From NCBI GenBank assembly GCA_028571685.1, contig CM053148.1:83164001-83228000 (forward strand): 64,000 bases of DNA, read 5' to 3'. The position numbers were made by a program, and so were the translations under genes. Below are positions 43,173 to 55,455 of this stretch, one piece after another; the first letter of the stretch is position 1, and every line of letters begins with the position of its first letter. The notes below the pieces were generated by a model. The model saw nothing but the letters and a program-made list of their open reading frames with translations. It ran no database searches and was not told the origin of the DNA. This stretch comes from Heterohyrax brucei (Eukaryota; Chordata; Mammalia; Hyracoidea; Procaviidae).

Positions 43173-44014
43173 TTATAAAATAGTATTTAATTGTTGCATA
43201 ATAAATTATTGAAAATTTGTGTGAAAGATACTTAAAAGAGATTATTTTAAATTTGACTGTGGTCTTAAAGATTTTCATATTACCTCTTGCAATCTGTGAA
43301 GCAAAAAACTTATAAGCTATTATTGATAGCTTTAAAAACTGTGCTTTTAAATCTACCACATTATAGAAAAGATTGTTTTTCTATTTTCTCTATTGAAAAG
43401 AATATTAAAATTTTGACACTATGAAGCATCAAAGGCTATGCAGTTACCAATGTAGGAATATATATATCACTGATGTAATGTGGAAGTTAATGAGTGAAAA
43501 GTTCCATCTGATTTTTTTTTTTTTTTTGATGCTTGCGGCATTTTTCAGCATTTAAAAAAGTAGAAATACATTGCAGTTCATTTATTTTTTCTCAATAATT
43601 ATATAACTTCATAATTTTTATTCATGATTTCATAGTCTTTGTTAACGCAGAGCTGCCTACCTTCAAAGTGAGTATCATCAGTCTTCAAAGAAACCTATAT
43701 TTGCTCTGAGGCCAAACATTTCTATCCTTGTTGATGCTAACGGAAACACAAAGCTCTAGGTTTGCTTTCTTAACTTATTTAAATCAGTTAATTGTCAAAG
43801 CCACAATCACTCATTCAGAACTAGACGTTTCATTTTGAGGAATAACATTTGTTTTTGTTTTAACTGGGTTTAAGTGAAACGGAGATTGTTACTGTCTTAT
43901 TTTTCATTTCTGATATTAGTAATTGGATACTTTCTCTGTCCTCTCCCATCAGTCATTCAACATGACGATCAGTTTTATTTGCATTAATGACCCAATGACC
44001 CATTCTAGAGAGGG
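43173..44014. other. No gene or recognised repeat
   Basis: Very AT-rich unique sequence with a T run at 43511-43526. Confidence 0.45.
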
Positions 44015-44235
44015 ACCATAGCATAGTTTATAAGCACGTGGAACCAGAGTGTCTGGGTTCTGATGTCCTACTCTGCTAGGTGTGAGCTATAGGACTTCAG
44101 GTAAACCATCTAACCAAATGTTGCTTCAGTTTGACCATCCATAAAGACTGGGTGATAATAATATCTCCCTCCTAGGAGTGATGTGAGGATTTGATTACTA
44201 CATGTGAAACACTTGTAACGTTGCTTGCTACATGT
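44015..44235 (+). mobile_element. MIR SINE left part, split by RTE
   Basis: accatagcatagtttataag, ccagagtgtctgggttctga, gtgatgtgaggatttgatta and acatgtgaaacacttgtaac follow the MIR consensus order. The 3' end resumes at 44711. Confidence 0.82.
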
Positions 44236-44710
44236 TACTATTAGGTGCCAGAGAGTAGTTTCCAACTCATAATGACCATATACAGCAGAATGAAATGCCA
44301 CCAGGTCCTGTATCCTCCACACAATCTTTGCTATGCTTGAGCCCACTGTTACAGCCATTGTGTCTGTATCTCATTGAAGATCTTCTACTGTCTTGTTGAC
44401 GGTCTGCTTCACGAAGTGTAACATTCTCCTCCAGGGCCTGATCCCTCCTGACAATTTGCCCAGTGTTTGTGAGATGAATTCTTGCCGCCCCTGCTTCTAA
44501 GGAGCATTCTGGCTGTGCTTCTTCCAAGACAGATTTATTCATTCTTCTGGCAATCCATGGTATATTCAAAATTCTTCACTAACACCATAATTCAAAGGCA
44601 GCAACTTGTCTTTGGTCGTCTTTAATCATTGCCCAACTCTTTCATGCCTATGAGGCAAATGAAAATACCGTGGCTTGGGTCAGGCACACTTAGTGCTAAT
44701 AGTGACATCT
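44236..44710 (-). mobile_element. RTE LINE 3' fragment inserted in MIR
   Basis: Reverse 3' terminus (ggtgccagagagtagtttcc) running into the C-terminal coding region (agtgacatct end). ~475 bp, 5'-truncated. ttgcttgctacat on the left and ttgcttgacacat on the right look like a target duplication. Confidence 0.88.
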
Positions 44711-44770
44711 TTGCTTGACACATACTAAGCACTTACTAAATATTAACTTTTATTATTGTATTGGTTACAT
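44711..44770 (+). mobile_element. MIR SINE right part
   Basis: gacacatactaagcacttac, taaatattaacttttattat is the MIR 3' end and continues the copy cut at 44235. Confidence 0.75.
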
Positions 44771-45162
44771 TTATGTTTATTCATCTCTACCATGGAAAGA
44801 AAGTACAGTATATCATCACCGATAATGATTTTTAGACAGAAGAGAAAGTGTTAGATCCCCCACAGCTCATCAGTTAAGAGCTACGGTTCTCACTAGGATC
44901 ACTTTGAATGTTTAGAATGTATTCTTCTGATACATCTAACTTAATTCCTCTCTAAGGCATTCAAAAATGCATAAAATTTCATGAGAGCTGAGGGAGAATG
45001 TACTTGTGAGGAACTCTTAGAAAAAGCAGTTGGTGCATATTTTGTCTGTGTCATGCTCCTGATTCCTATTGGGCCTCCTATATGCTTAATTTAACTTAGC
45101 AAGACACTGTGATTCAAGAAAAATACTCTGATATAAACTCCAAGAGCACTAAATCTGGTATT
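44771..45162. other. No gene recognised
   Basis: Unique sequence. Confidence 0.4.
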
Positions 45163-45440
45163 AGGGATTGAATTCTGTCTCCCCCAAAAGATATCTAAAA
45201 GCCCTTTGCCAGTAACTGTAAATATGGCACTCTGGCAATAGTGATTTTCCTTTGCTATGATAATAATACAATAACATGGTAGAATGGATCTAAACCTAAT
45301 CATTTCTGAGTGATGGCTTATAAAACAGAATGAATACATACATACACTGAGGGAAGACAGAGGCCACATGAGGGCAAAGAAATTATGTACCTTGTGCAAG
45401 TGCACAAGTAGGCCTCAGAGCCAGGAAGCTCTTTATCTTA
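45163..45440 (+). repeat. Old MLT1-like LTR (tentative fossil)
   Basis: ttagggattgaattctgtct, cccccaaaagatatc and gaggccacatgagggcaaag recall the MLT1 group, older than the common LTR family of this window. Degraded; boundaries uncertain. Confidence 0.4.
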
Positions 45441-46422
45441 TTTTTTAGTATACAGTTTCTTCTCTTCCTTATGTTAGTAAAACCTTCAATCTGCTCTAAC
45501 AAAAAGATCCCAAGTTTAGTAACTGAAGGAAATTAATTACAGACATAATTTCTCTTTCTAGTGGAGAAGTTCAAAAGAAGTATAACAGGTGGTTAGGTGA
45601 TTCATTAATCACAAATGTAAGTCTTTTTCATCTTGTGGTTCTGACATTGTTGGATGTTGATAGCAGCTGTGTGGTCTAGGTTGGGCTTTCAGCAGAAACT
45701 ATCAGCAGGACGGAAGAAGAAAACCACGGAGGATCTGTAAGACTAAGTTTTGCCACCAGAATAGCAAACTGAAGGAAAGCTGAACATGGAGTCTAGCTAA
45801 GCAGCCATGTGCCCAACTACCACTGGACTGCCGCTGAAGAAAGGGAGACACTTTGTGGACAGTTAGAAGCTTCTCCCACAGCACCAGTTCATATAACTTC
45901 ACTAAAACCTCTACACCAACGGTCACCAGCATTTACCTCATTCTCACCACCTCCTCTCACAGCTTGAGAGATCAGTCACATATTTCAGTTTGGATTTCTG
46001 ATTGTCACTACAAAATAAATGATCTCCAAACACATTTTAGTCTCAACTCTTCTTCTTGAAGGCAGACTTCACTTGTAGGTATATCATTTTTACCAAACAC
46101 CCATGGCCACTTTTTCTCATCGAGAAATCTTAAAACCTTTTCTTTGTGCTGCACACATTTCATTCACTGTGTCTTTCCAGATTTTCCTTCAAGAAATATT
46201 TTTATTCATCTTTTTCTTCTTTTCCTTTGTGATAACCATAGGCCAGTCCTCCCTTATTAACACTACAAATTTTAGTACATTAACCATCTACTACATTCCA
46301 GATATTCTTCTCAGTGTCAGAGAAACAGTAATAATTATGGCATAAATAAATAGAACCAGCTAATTCTTATATGGTACTTAAGTTGCATCATGCACCATAC
46401 TATGTATACCAAATAAGTAACC
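45441..46422. other. No gene recognised
   Basis: Unique sequence. Opposed frames at 45702-46059 and an 80-codon hydrophobic plus-strand frame at 46103-46345 carry no known domain. Confidence 0.4.
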
Positions 46423-46528
46423 TGTTGCCATTCTGCCAACTCCAACTCACATCAAACCTGTAAGACTGAGTAGAATTGCCCTATAAGGTTTTCAAAGCTG
46501 TTTAGGGAAGTGGACTGCCGTGTCTTCC
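46423..46528 (-). mobile_element. AfroSINE tail part, split by RTE
   Basis: gttgccattctgccaactcc, gactgagtagaattgcccta, ggttttcaaagctgtttagg, ggactgccgtgtcttcc. Continues at 49329 after a 2.8-kb RTE. Confidence 0.85.
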
Positions 46529-46538
46529 TTCCATGTTG
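46529..46538 (+). repeat. Target duplication of RTE (left)
   Basis: ttccatgttg is repeated exactly at 49319-49328, on the other side of the RTE, within a SINE that is otherwise continuous. Confidence 0.75.
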
Positions 46539-49318
46539 CAACCATTGTTGTTAGGTGTCATCAAGATGGCTCTGACTCATAGCAACCCTATGAACAACAG
46601 AACGGAACATTGCCCAGTCTTGTGCCATGCCCACAGCTGTTTTTGTGCTTAAGCCCATTGTTGAGGCCATTGTGTCAACCCATCTCATCAATGCTTTTTC
46701 TCTTTTTCACTGACTCTCCACTCTATCAAGCATGATGCCCTTCTCCAGGGACTGATCTTTCCTGATAATATGTTCAAAGTACTCAAGACCCAGTCTTGCC
46801 ATCTTTGCCTCCAAGAAGCACTCTAAGTGTACTTCTTTCAGAACAGATCTGTTTGTTTGTTTGGCAGTCTAGGGTACATTCATTGTTCTTCTTCAACACT
46901 GCAATTCAAGGCATCAATTCTTCTTCTGTCTTCTTTGTTCATGGCCCAGCTTTTGCATACATATGATGTGACTGAAAATATCATGGCTTGGGTCAGGTGC
47001 ATTTTAGTCTTCAAGGTGACATCCTTACTTTTCAATACTTCAAAGAGGTCCTTTGCAGTAGGTTTTCCCAAATGCAGTGTGTCTTTTGATCTCTTGACTG
47101 CTGCTTCCATGGGTCTTGATAGTAGATAGTAAAATGAAATCCTTGACAACCTCAATCCTTTCTCCATTTATGACAATGTTATTTACTGGTCCAGTTGTGA
47201 GGAGTTTTGTTTTCCCGATGTTGAGATACAATCCATACAAAAGGCTGTGGTCCTTAACCTTCATCAGTAGGTGTCTCAAATATTCTTCATTTCCAGCAAG
47301 TAAGGTGGTGTTGTTGTCTGCATAACGCAGGTTGCTAAAAAGTCATCCTCCAATCCTGATGCCTTGTTCTTCTTTGCATAATTCAGCTTCTCAGATTATT
47401 CGCACAGCATACAGATAGAAAAGGTATGGTAAAAGGATACAATCCTGGAGCATGGCTTTCCTGACTTTAAACTATGCAGTGTCTCCTTGTTCTGTTCACC
47501 CGACTGCCTCTTGATCCATATACAGATTCCTTAAAAGCACCATTAGGTGTTCTGAAATTCCCATTCTCTGCAATATAAGCCATAATTTGGTATGATCCAC
47601 ACAGTCAAATGCTTTTGCATAGTCAATGAAACACAAGTAAACGTCTTGCTGGAACTCTTTGCTTTCAGCCAAGATCCATCTGACATCAGTGATGATATCC
47701 CTGGTTCCACGTCCTCTTCTGAACCCAGCTTGAATTTCTGGCAGTTCTTTGTCAATATATTGTTGTAGTTGCTTTTGAATGATTCTTCAGCAGAATTTTA
47801 CTTGTATGTGATATCAGAGATATTGTTCAGTAATTTCCACATTCAGTTGCATCACCTTTATTTGGAATGGGCATAAATATGGATCTCTTCCAGTCAGTTG
47901 ACCAGCTAGCTGTCCTGCAAATTTCTTGGCGTAGATGGGTGAGCACATCCAGCATTGCCTCTGTTTGTTGAAATATCTTTATTGATATTCCATCAATTCC
48001 TGGAGCCTTGTTTTCCACTGATGCCTTCAATGCAGCTTCAACTTCTTCCTTCAGAACCTTTGGTTTCTGACCATATGCTGCCTCTTCAAATGACCAAACA
48101 TCAACCAGTTCTTTCTGGTGTAATGACTCTGTAATCCTTCCATGTGGTTTTGACACTCTCTGAGTCATTTTATAGTTTCCCTGTAGAGTCCTTCACTATT
48201 GCAACTCTAGGCTTCAATTTTTTCTACAGTTCTTTCTGCTCGAGAAATTTAGAACCTGTCCTTCCCTTTTGGTTTTCCATTTCTTTGCACATGTCCTTAT
48301 AGTACTTTCTTTTGTCTTCTTGAGCTGCTCTCTGAAATTTTCTGTTTACGTTTTTTACTTCTCCATTCCTTCCTTTTGCTTGATGTTCAAGAGCAAGTTT
48401 CAGAGTCTCTTCTGACATCCAGTTTGGTCTTTTCTTCTTTCTTGCCTTTTTAATGATCTCTTACTCTCTTCATGGATGACGTCTTTGAAGTCATTCCACA
48501 ATTCATCTGGTATTCAATCATTAGTGATCAATGCACCAAATCTGTTCTTGTGATGATCTTTAAACTCAGGAGATATATACTCAAGGTCATACTTTGGCTC
48601 TCATGGACTTGTTCTAATCTTCTTCAGTTTCAGTTTGAATTTGCATATGAGCAGTTGATAATCTGGTCTTGTTCTGACTGCTGATATGGAGCTTTTCCAT
48701 CTTTATTTCCACAGATGTAGCAATTTTGTTCCTGTGTATTCCATCTGGTGACGTCCATGTGTACAGTCACCATGTGTTGATTAAAAAAGATATTTGCAAT
48801 GAAAAAAGTTGTTAGTCTTGCAAAATTCTATCATGTGATCTCCAGCACTATTTCTATCACTAAGGCTGTATTTTCCAACTACCAGTTCTTCTTCTTTGTT
48901 TCCAGATTTTGCATTCCAGTCACCAGTAATTATCAATGCATCCTAATTGTATGGTCGATCAATTTCAGACTGCAGAAGCTGGTAAAAATCTTCAAACTCT
49001 TCATCTTTAGCCTTAGTGATTGGTGTGTAAATGTGAATAATGGTTAAATTCACTGGCCTTCCTTGTAGGTATGTGGATATTATCCTATCACTGACAGCAT
49101 TGTACTTCAGGACAGATCTTGAACTGTTCTTTTTGATGATGAATGCAACACCATTCCTCTTCAATTTTTCATTCCCAGCATAGTAGACTACATGATTGTC
49201 AGATTCAAAATGGCCAAAACCAGCCCATTTCAGCTCACTAATGCCTTGGATGTCAATATTTATATGTTCCGTTTCATTTTTGACAATTTCCAGTTCTCCT
49301 AGATTCGTACTTCGTACA
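46539..49318 (-). mobile_element. RTE LINE, nearly full ORF (~2.8 kb)
   Basis: Reverse strand from the endonuclease N-terminus (TWNVRSTNLGELEIVKNETE, 49320) through linker, RT finger (PGIDGISIKIFQQTEA about 48010), A box (CFIDYAKAFDC about 47630-47598), YxDD box (RYADNN, 47310-47324) and C-terminal domain to the 3' terminus (aaccattgttgttaggtgtc, 46540). 5'-truncated just inside the ORF. A moderate number of frameshifts and stops. It shares the N-containing YxDD haplotype with 22532-25552 and 61684-63553. Confidence 0.93.
47827..48168 (-). pseudogene. RTE reverse transcriptase finger fragment
   Basis: Open 113-codon segment with ESLHQKELVDVWSFEEAAYG, KEEVEAALKASVENKAPGID and IFMPIPNKGDATECGNY, the region upstream of the RT palm in RTE proteins. 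Confidence 0.88.
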
Positions 49319-49353
49319 TTCCATGTTGTGGCTGGTAAGTTAGAACTTCCCAT
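48943..49353 (-). pseudogene. RTE APE-type endonuclease fragment
   Basis: Open 136-codon segment. From TWNVRS through ISELKWAGFGHFESDNHVVY, KRNGVAFIIKKN, RIISTYLQGRPVNLTIIHIY to DFYQLLQSEIDRPYN. These are the first APE endonuclease blocks including the glutamate of SELKW. The first few residues before TWNVRS derive from the flanking SINE and not from RTE. The catalytic GDWN block is outside this frame. Confidence 0.88.
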
Positions 49354-49398
49354 CTTTTGATTAGCAGCTGAGTGTTTAACTACTGTACCACCAGAACT
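49329..49398 (-). mobile_element. AfroSINE tRNA-like part, split by RTE
   Basis: tggctggtaagttagaactt, cccatcttttgattagcagc, gtttaactactgtaccacca, gaactct. It completes the SINE at 46423-46528. Confidence 0.85.
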
Positions 49399-49507
49399 CT
49401 GTATACAACACAGATAAACTCATTCATTTCTCACAGCGAGTCTAAGAAGATATTTCAGATTAAAAAAACTCACAAAGATTAAGTAATTTGTCTGTAGCCA
49501 TAAAATA

Positions 49508-49658
49508 CTCATAGCCACAGGATCAATTCCAACTCATAGCAACCCAATAGGACACAGTAGAACTGCCTCGTAGATTTTCTATGGAATTATTGATGGACTC
49601 AGACTTCTAACTTTTGAGTTAATGGCTAAGCTCATAACCACTGCCCCACCAGGGCTCC
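49508..49658 (-). mobile_element. AfroSINE
   Basis: ccacaggatcaattccaact, ggacacagtagaactgcctc, gatggactcagacttctaac, ccccaccagggctcc. Nearly complete, diverged. Confidence 0.88.
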
Positions 49659-49989
49659 AGCTGTAGAGTAGATCTTGATTTAAACTTTATGTCTTGAGCT
49701 CTACAATCCATTTTCTAAACCAGCAGACTTTACACTCTTGCATCATAGGAGCTACAGTCCAGCCAAATACGTCAGATCCTAAGTCATCACAGAGATAAAA
49801 CACAAACTCATAATTGCTGCAAAGGAGAAGTACAGTGCCTATTATAAGTGGCAAGAATGTGACTTGAGGAAGTGAAGAAGATTGAGCAGGAGTCAAACAT
49901 TCCAGGAAGACAGAACGATAATGTATGTGAGGCCATAAAGCAGAAAAACCACAACAGCTTGAGACACTGTAAGAAAGAGCAGAGACTAG

Positions 49990-50125
49990 AATTTGGCTGT
50001 TAACCAAAAGCTCAACAGTTTGGATCTCCCAGCCACTCTTTGGAAATCTTATGGGGCTGTCTGTTCTACTCTGTCCTATAAGATCACTATGAACCACAGT
50101 TGACTTGACTGCAATGTTTTTTCCT
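49990..50125 (+). mobile_element. AfroSINE
   Basis: ttggctgttaaccaaaagct, ggaaatcttatggggctgtc, tgttctactctgtcctataa, ccacagttgacttgactgca. Lacks the first ~25 bp. Confidence 0.87.
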
Positions 50126-50127
50126 TC

Positions 50128-50156
50128 CCTTTCCTTTCTTTCTTTCTTTTCTTTTT
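50128..50156 (+). repeat. TTTC-rich microsatellite
   Basis: cctttctttctttcttttct follows the T-rich SINE end and probably grew from it. Confidence 0.8.
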
Positions 50157-51583
50157 TGGTATAAATATGAAATAAAGTTGAAGTGTTACGAAGAAGCCAG
50201 ATTTGTCTCCATTTTACACTTTTTTAAATCTCAGGAGTAATACTTAATATTTTGTATGACATCATCTGATTCAAATATTAAGACTCTTTGAGCTGTTATG
50301 CATAACATGGGTTGAAAGGGTGTAGCATGGATGTGAAAAGACCTTTTAGGAAAGTAGCGAAGCAACACCAAATGCCCATGGTTTTGGCCACAATGATGTT
50401 CACGGAGTAGATGGAAAGAAGTGTATGAGGCAAAGATAGATTTAGAAGGTGACATCATTAAGGCTGCAGATTGATTAGATGTGGGGTGAGGGTGAGCAAG
50501 AGGTGTCTGGGATTACATCTGGCTTTCAACCTTACCAAATGATCTATTCATAAAGATAGGAAACCCTGCCCTACAGGCTTCAGGTTTGGAAGGGAGGGTC
50601 AGGAGTTCACCTTTGGACTTAAGGTGTTTCCAGTGCCCTTTGGATACACAGTTGGGCAAGTCTAGTAGAAAACTGGGCTAGGTGAGCTGGATATAAAACC
50701 TTACAAATCATCTGAATGTTTAAGTTGTGGATTCATGAGTATGGATAAGATAATGTTGTTACCTGATTTGGGTCCATGCCCTGGAGCAGCTGAGCCAATG
50801 AAATATACTCCAATTCAGAAAGAGGAAGAAAGTTTATTAGGAAGTATAATATCAGAAGAGACTCAACAGCAATGCAGTCTGTTCCCCACAGAGTCTCAAA
50901 AAGCAATTTTTACATCAGAATTTATTTATCATTTTGGCAAGGAATACTTCATGTTTTTAAGCACATAGCCCACAGATAATGGTATATATCTCAAAATAAC
51001 CACATGAAGCTCTTTATTAAACTACAGATTTACATGTCAGACTGGGCTCTAATCTGTATGTTTGTAACAGGCAAAGGCAAAACTTATACAAAAATTCCTC
51101 AGCTGGTGAATCTAGCCTGTCAAGTCCACTCTGACTGAGATAAGGAGCAAGAAAGAACGTGGTGGATACACAAAATGCCAGGCAGCCTTCCCAGCTGCTG
51201 TTTCCCAGGCTGAAGACCATTTCTCAGTAAAGCAAAGAAGAGGAGGGAGAGCAGAATCACAGGAACTGGGGGGGGCTCTGTGCCCCTTTGGGAAGAGGTC
51301 AGTGCAGGGGCCAGGGCAGCTGGCACAGTACAATACGCTTACAGATTATTAAGAGTTTCATCAAGGCATTAGTTATGCAAAGCTTTCAATTACTACATGT
51401 TGCAAGATATTAGTGTTACAGTGTGGAAAGACTATGGAGTGACAGAAAAGAAGACCCAGTTCCAAGTGTCACCGGGTGAGTTACATGCAAAGTGTTGCTG
51501 AGGATCAACCTGGAAATCTACAGAAAGAGAGATTCATTTCACCTTGGGTGCTGCCTTTTACAGTGTTGGGTAGATAGGGCATT
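50157..51583. other. No gene; possible old LTR at 50760-51400
   Basis: No coding gene. The stretch around 50820-51400 has features seen in antisense LTRs (aagaaagtttattaggaagt, then a GC-rich part), but I cannot assign it. Overlapping 67-73-codon minus frames at 51017-51333 are in shifted registers of one GC-rich patch and are not supported. Confidence 0.35.
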
Positions 51584-51760
51584 TATGGAGTCCCAGGAGC
51601 ATTGTGGTTAAATGCTCAGCTGCTAGCCAAACAATTCACTGTTCAAATCCATCAGGCACTCGCTCCTTGGAAACCCTATGGGGCAGTTCTACTCTGTACT
51701 ATAAGATTGCTATGGGTCTAAATTAACTCAGTGACAACCGATTTGCTTTTCTTTTTAGTT
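51584..51760 (+). mobile_element. AfroSINE
   Basis: ggagtcccaggagcattgtg, ctagccaaacaattcactgt, tggggcagttctactctgta, ctaaattaactcagtgacaa, gatttgcttttctttt. Nearly complete. Confidence 0.9.
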
Positions 51761-53649
51761 GTATATAGTATTTGTATAGAAACAAGAAAGGAAAGAAAGA
51801 TTGGCTCAAAAGGGATGGTCTAGCAAAGACTGGAAAAGAGCTGCCAGAGAACCACTACTGGTTGGACCGTCACCCCTCAGTTACCTGATTGTACCTTCTG
51901 TTTTTATTATACATTCTACACAGCATTACCAGTATCATCATCTTCATATACATCCATCAAAACATGACCAATCCTCCATGCCGTCAGTGATTTTCTCTTT
52001 ACATAGTCATATATTTTAATGAGACTGTATTAATTTTACTATAATAATCACAGTTAGATAGAAAGAACAAACTAATACGAGAAAATGCTCCATCATTCTT
52101 TCATCACTTTTAACTGCTATTCTGGACACTGAAGAATTATCTTTCTTAGTGAAAAAATGGTTAACAGAGAAATACAAAAAACACTCTATACTTATTGTTA
52201 GGTTGTATCTTTAAAATTTATCCATAAATATTTGTTAACAATTTTATTATGAAAGAACACTACATTTCAACTATTTTTTGTTTCCCTCCTCCCAAGATTA
52301 TATTAAAACAGAGCAAACTATGGAATAGACAAGAAAACAAGACACTACAAAGAAAAAAAACCACAAGGAGAAACATTCGAGTAAAATAAAACTGGCGACA
52401 CAGACTGAACATTAAACATCAGCCTGGAATGTCTGAAAGTGCCTACCCAGTCGACAGTGCAAAATGTTTTTGTCTTTCAAACCTTATCTGGGGTAAATCT
52501 ATCCTACCTCAAGCCCACATTACCTGGCTAATTTACTTTTGTCTAGACTTATCTTGTCCATCTGTTCCAGACATAAAAATGAAGCCATGAAATAGATTCA
52601 GAATTTATCTTCTCCACATCAGCAGTCTCACTGGTGGAGGGCAATGAACATACTTCTTGGCTTTTTTTTTTTTTTTTCTCTTTAGTAGAAGTTGTAGAGC
52701 ATTTTCAGAGACACATCATTTCAAGAAATATTTGCTGAACCAATGCTGTGCTGGGGAAACATATTCCCTGATTTCACTGCCGGACGTGGCTGTCTCAATC
52801 ATTTTAAGTAAGCTTTGACTATCCATTTTTAATAATAAAGGCCCAAATGGATAGGAATTAAAATTGTCTATCTTAAATATACCAAACAATTTCAGAAGTG
52901 ATCATGCCATTTATATTTATTTTTTCACACCTTTCTGTTTTTAAAGAAACATTCTACAGTAGTACAACAGTCACCGAGAAATCATTAAAAAGAGCAACTT
53001 AATAGTAATCTAATGTTGTTATTTATTATTGTTGCTGTCATGATTTTAATTTTAAGTAAAGCTAAACACATTTTCCTGCACCGACTACGGCAAAAAGTAC
53101 AGTCCTCCTCTGTAATTAGAAAGGTTGGGGAAAAAAAAGGTTTACATTTTCCCAATTATATACAATTTGAAACAGCTTTGGGTATCAAAAGGATTATAAA
53201 GGATAATGGACTTTTTACCTCAAGGCAAATGGCTATGACAGCAATTGGGGGGAAAAGAAAAGAAAGCAGAGAAACAGGGCAGGGAATCTCAGCGGAAAGT
53301 TGAGGAGCTGTTTGCTGGCAGACAGGTGTCTGGCTAATGGACTGCAGGTAACCTTCGGTTAGGCTTAGAAGGGCCTTTAAAAGTGCACTTGTCTCTACTT
53401 GAAATGCAGTGTAAACGATCATAATGATAAACGTGGATCTCCTTTCAAACTCAAAAAATAACTCATTTTAGAAACCTCATTTTATTTTTAAAATTAATAA
53501 AGAGAAAACCATTAAGCAATGTGTAATAATCAATGCACGTTTTAGATCCAATATAAGAGGAAAAACATCGATCGTGCTGGAAAGACCTGAAACCAGGATG
53601 TGGGGTTTTGGTCTCTGATCAAATCACTTAACTTTGGTCTTTCAATTCC
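51761..53649. other. Repeat-poor AT-rich stretch
   Basis: No transposable element recognised over almost 1.9 kb, unusual for this window. No coding exon recognised; the opposed frames at 53013-53422 overlap and carry no domain. Candidate for conserved non-coding sequence. Confidence 0.4.
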
Positions 53650-53860
53650 TTTTACTCAGTGCTTTCTGTGCTAAGACTTACACGTTCATTTAATCCTCAC
53701 AAGAGCTGTACGACAAAAGCTTGTATTATCTCCAATTTGCAGGTGACGAAATTGAGACTCAGCAAGTTTAAGAACTATAAATCCATATAGCCAGCAAACT
53801 GAAGAGCTGGAAATGAATCTGTACCAAGATTCTGTTCTTACCGTGTATGTGTTACAGTAT
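53650..53860 (+). mobile_element. MIR SINE
   Basis: tcatttaatcctcacaagag, ttgcaggtgacgaaattgag, actcagcaagtttaagaact, ctggaaatgaatctgtacc match the MIR 3' half in order. Confidence 0.75.
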
Positions 53861-54734
53861 CACACATGTATACAGGAAGCCACTTGTGTGACCAGTTAGT
53901 TGATCTGTGAGCTCAGTCGGTAGTTTTATTCCTGCGGTATCATTTTTACTTGAAAAGATTCCTGATAAACCATGGTTATTTTAACTAGGATACTTGGCTG
54001 ATATTTTTCTCTGAAAGAAAGGGTTCCAGCAACAATTAGAATTTGTGAAACATTTCATCTGCCACTGCAATCTTGGCATTTTCCCAGCTTGAAGACTTTT
54101 TGAGTGAGATCAGCAGTAATACTAACAATTGTTATTTTTCTAACATTGTATTCTGAAATGTGTCAACATTTGGCTAATCAGCTTACCTCAGTGAACCAGC
54201 ATGGTCCGAATGACCAAGACCGTTATACAAAATTATGCAAAAGTGCTGTACAGTACAAAATGGAGAAAAGGGTTTTAAGGTAATAGAGAAGGAAATGTTC
54301 GTTGACGTGGTTTCAGATTCGACATTGCAACTCATCTTTACAAAACTATTATTTATCAGGTTTTTGTAATAGCCACAATTTTCAGAAAAGATAAAATACT
54401 GCTTCTCTTTCCTACATGTATTGCTGTGAGGCTGGATTTTTCTTTGTCTGCTTCACCAACAGATTGCCACAAACTAACTACACAATAGACAGGCAATTTC
54501 GATTATTGTCTATTAAGCCCAACAGTAAAGAGATTTGCATACACATGATACAATGCCACTTTTCTCATTGACTGTGTTTTGAAGATTAATAGTTATATTT
54601 TCATGAAAATATATAGATTAATTTGACATATATTAAATTTATTACAGATAACTATTTTCAAATTAGCATGTAATTTTTTTTTAAGTCTTGGTTTGAATTT
54701 GTAATATGGTGACTATTGACTGATATAACTCACC
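53861..54734. other. Repeat-poor stretch
   Basis: Unique sequence with no gene or recognised element. Confidence 0.4.
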
Positions 54735-54885
54735 ACAGTCACTAAGAGTACTGTTGTTAGCAAGAAGGTCAGCAGTTCTGATCCACCAGCTGCTCTTTGG
54801 AAACCCTCTGGGGCAGTTCTACTCTGTCCCATAGGGTCACTGTGAGTGAAATTTGAGTCAACGGCAGTGGGTTTGGTTTTGGTAT
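54735..54885 (+). mobile_element. AfroSINE
   Basis: agcaagaaggtcagcagttc, tctttggaaaccctctgggg, cagttctactctgtcccata, gagtcaacggcagtgggttt, ggttttgg. Confidence 0.9.
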
Positions 54886-55040
54886 AACTCATGTAAAAGA
54901 ATGTGAGTGTTCCCAACAATTTTTAAGAATGTAAAAGGATTTGGAGACAATATTTTTTTTACGATAATGGGCCCTAAAGCCCAATTACAAACTCAATTGA
55001 TTACAATGAAAATTATTGGCAGCTAGCTCTCTCCCCACCC

Positions 55041-55205
55041 CGAAACCCTGGTGGCCTAGTGGTTCAGTGCTATGTCTACTAACAGTGAGGCTGGCAGTTC
55101 AAATCCCCAGGTTGTCCTTGGAAACTGTGTTGTAGTTCTACTCTGGCCTATAGGATCGCTATGAGTCAGAATCAAAGCAATGGTAGTGGGTTTTTGCTTT
55201 TGTTT
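55041..55205 (+). mobile_element. AfroSINE
   Basis: cgaaaccctggtggcctagt, gaggctggcagttcaaatcc, gttctactctggcctatagg, atcgctatgagtcagaatca, gtagtgggtttttg. Nearly complete. Confidence 0.92.
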
Positions 55206-55261
55206 TGTCTTATTTGGTTTTTTCGCTATTTCCACCCACCCCCAACCCCAACCCCTGCATA

Positions 55262-55455
55262 CAAGGCCATCGTCATCAAATAGATCCTGGCTCAGGGTGA
55301 CCCTATAGGACAGAGAACTGGCCCGTAGGATTTCCAAGACTGCAAATATCTATGGAAACAGGCTACCACATCCTTCTCCCACAGAACCGCTGATGGTTTC
55401 GAACTGCTGAACTTTCAGTTAGCAGCTCACCACTCTATCCATCTGGCTACCAGCC
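55262..55455 (-). mobile_element. AfroSINE, long variant
   Basis: ggccatcgtcatcaaataga, gaccctataggacagagaac, ggctaccacatccttctccc, tggtttcgaactgctgaact, cactctatccatctggctac. Confidence 0.82.

Noticed and set aside
50760-51400. Retroviral LTR call
   Set aside because: Only general resemblance to antisense LTRs; no definable ends or second copy in the window.
53013-53422. Opposed 96- and 88-codon frames
   Set aside because: Overlap each other on opposite strands in AT-rich unique DNA, no domain.
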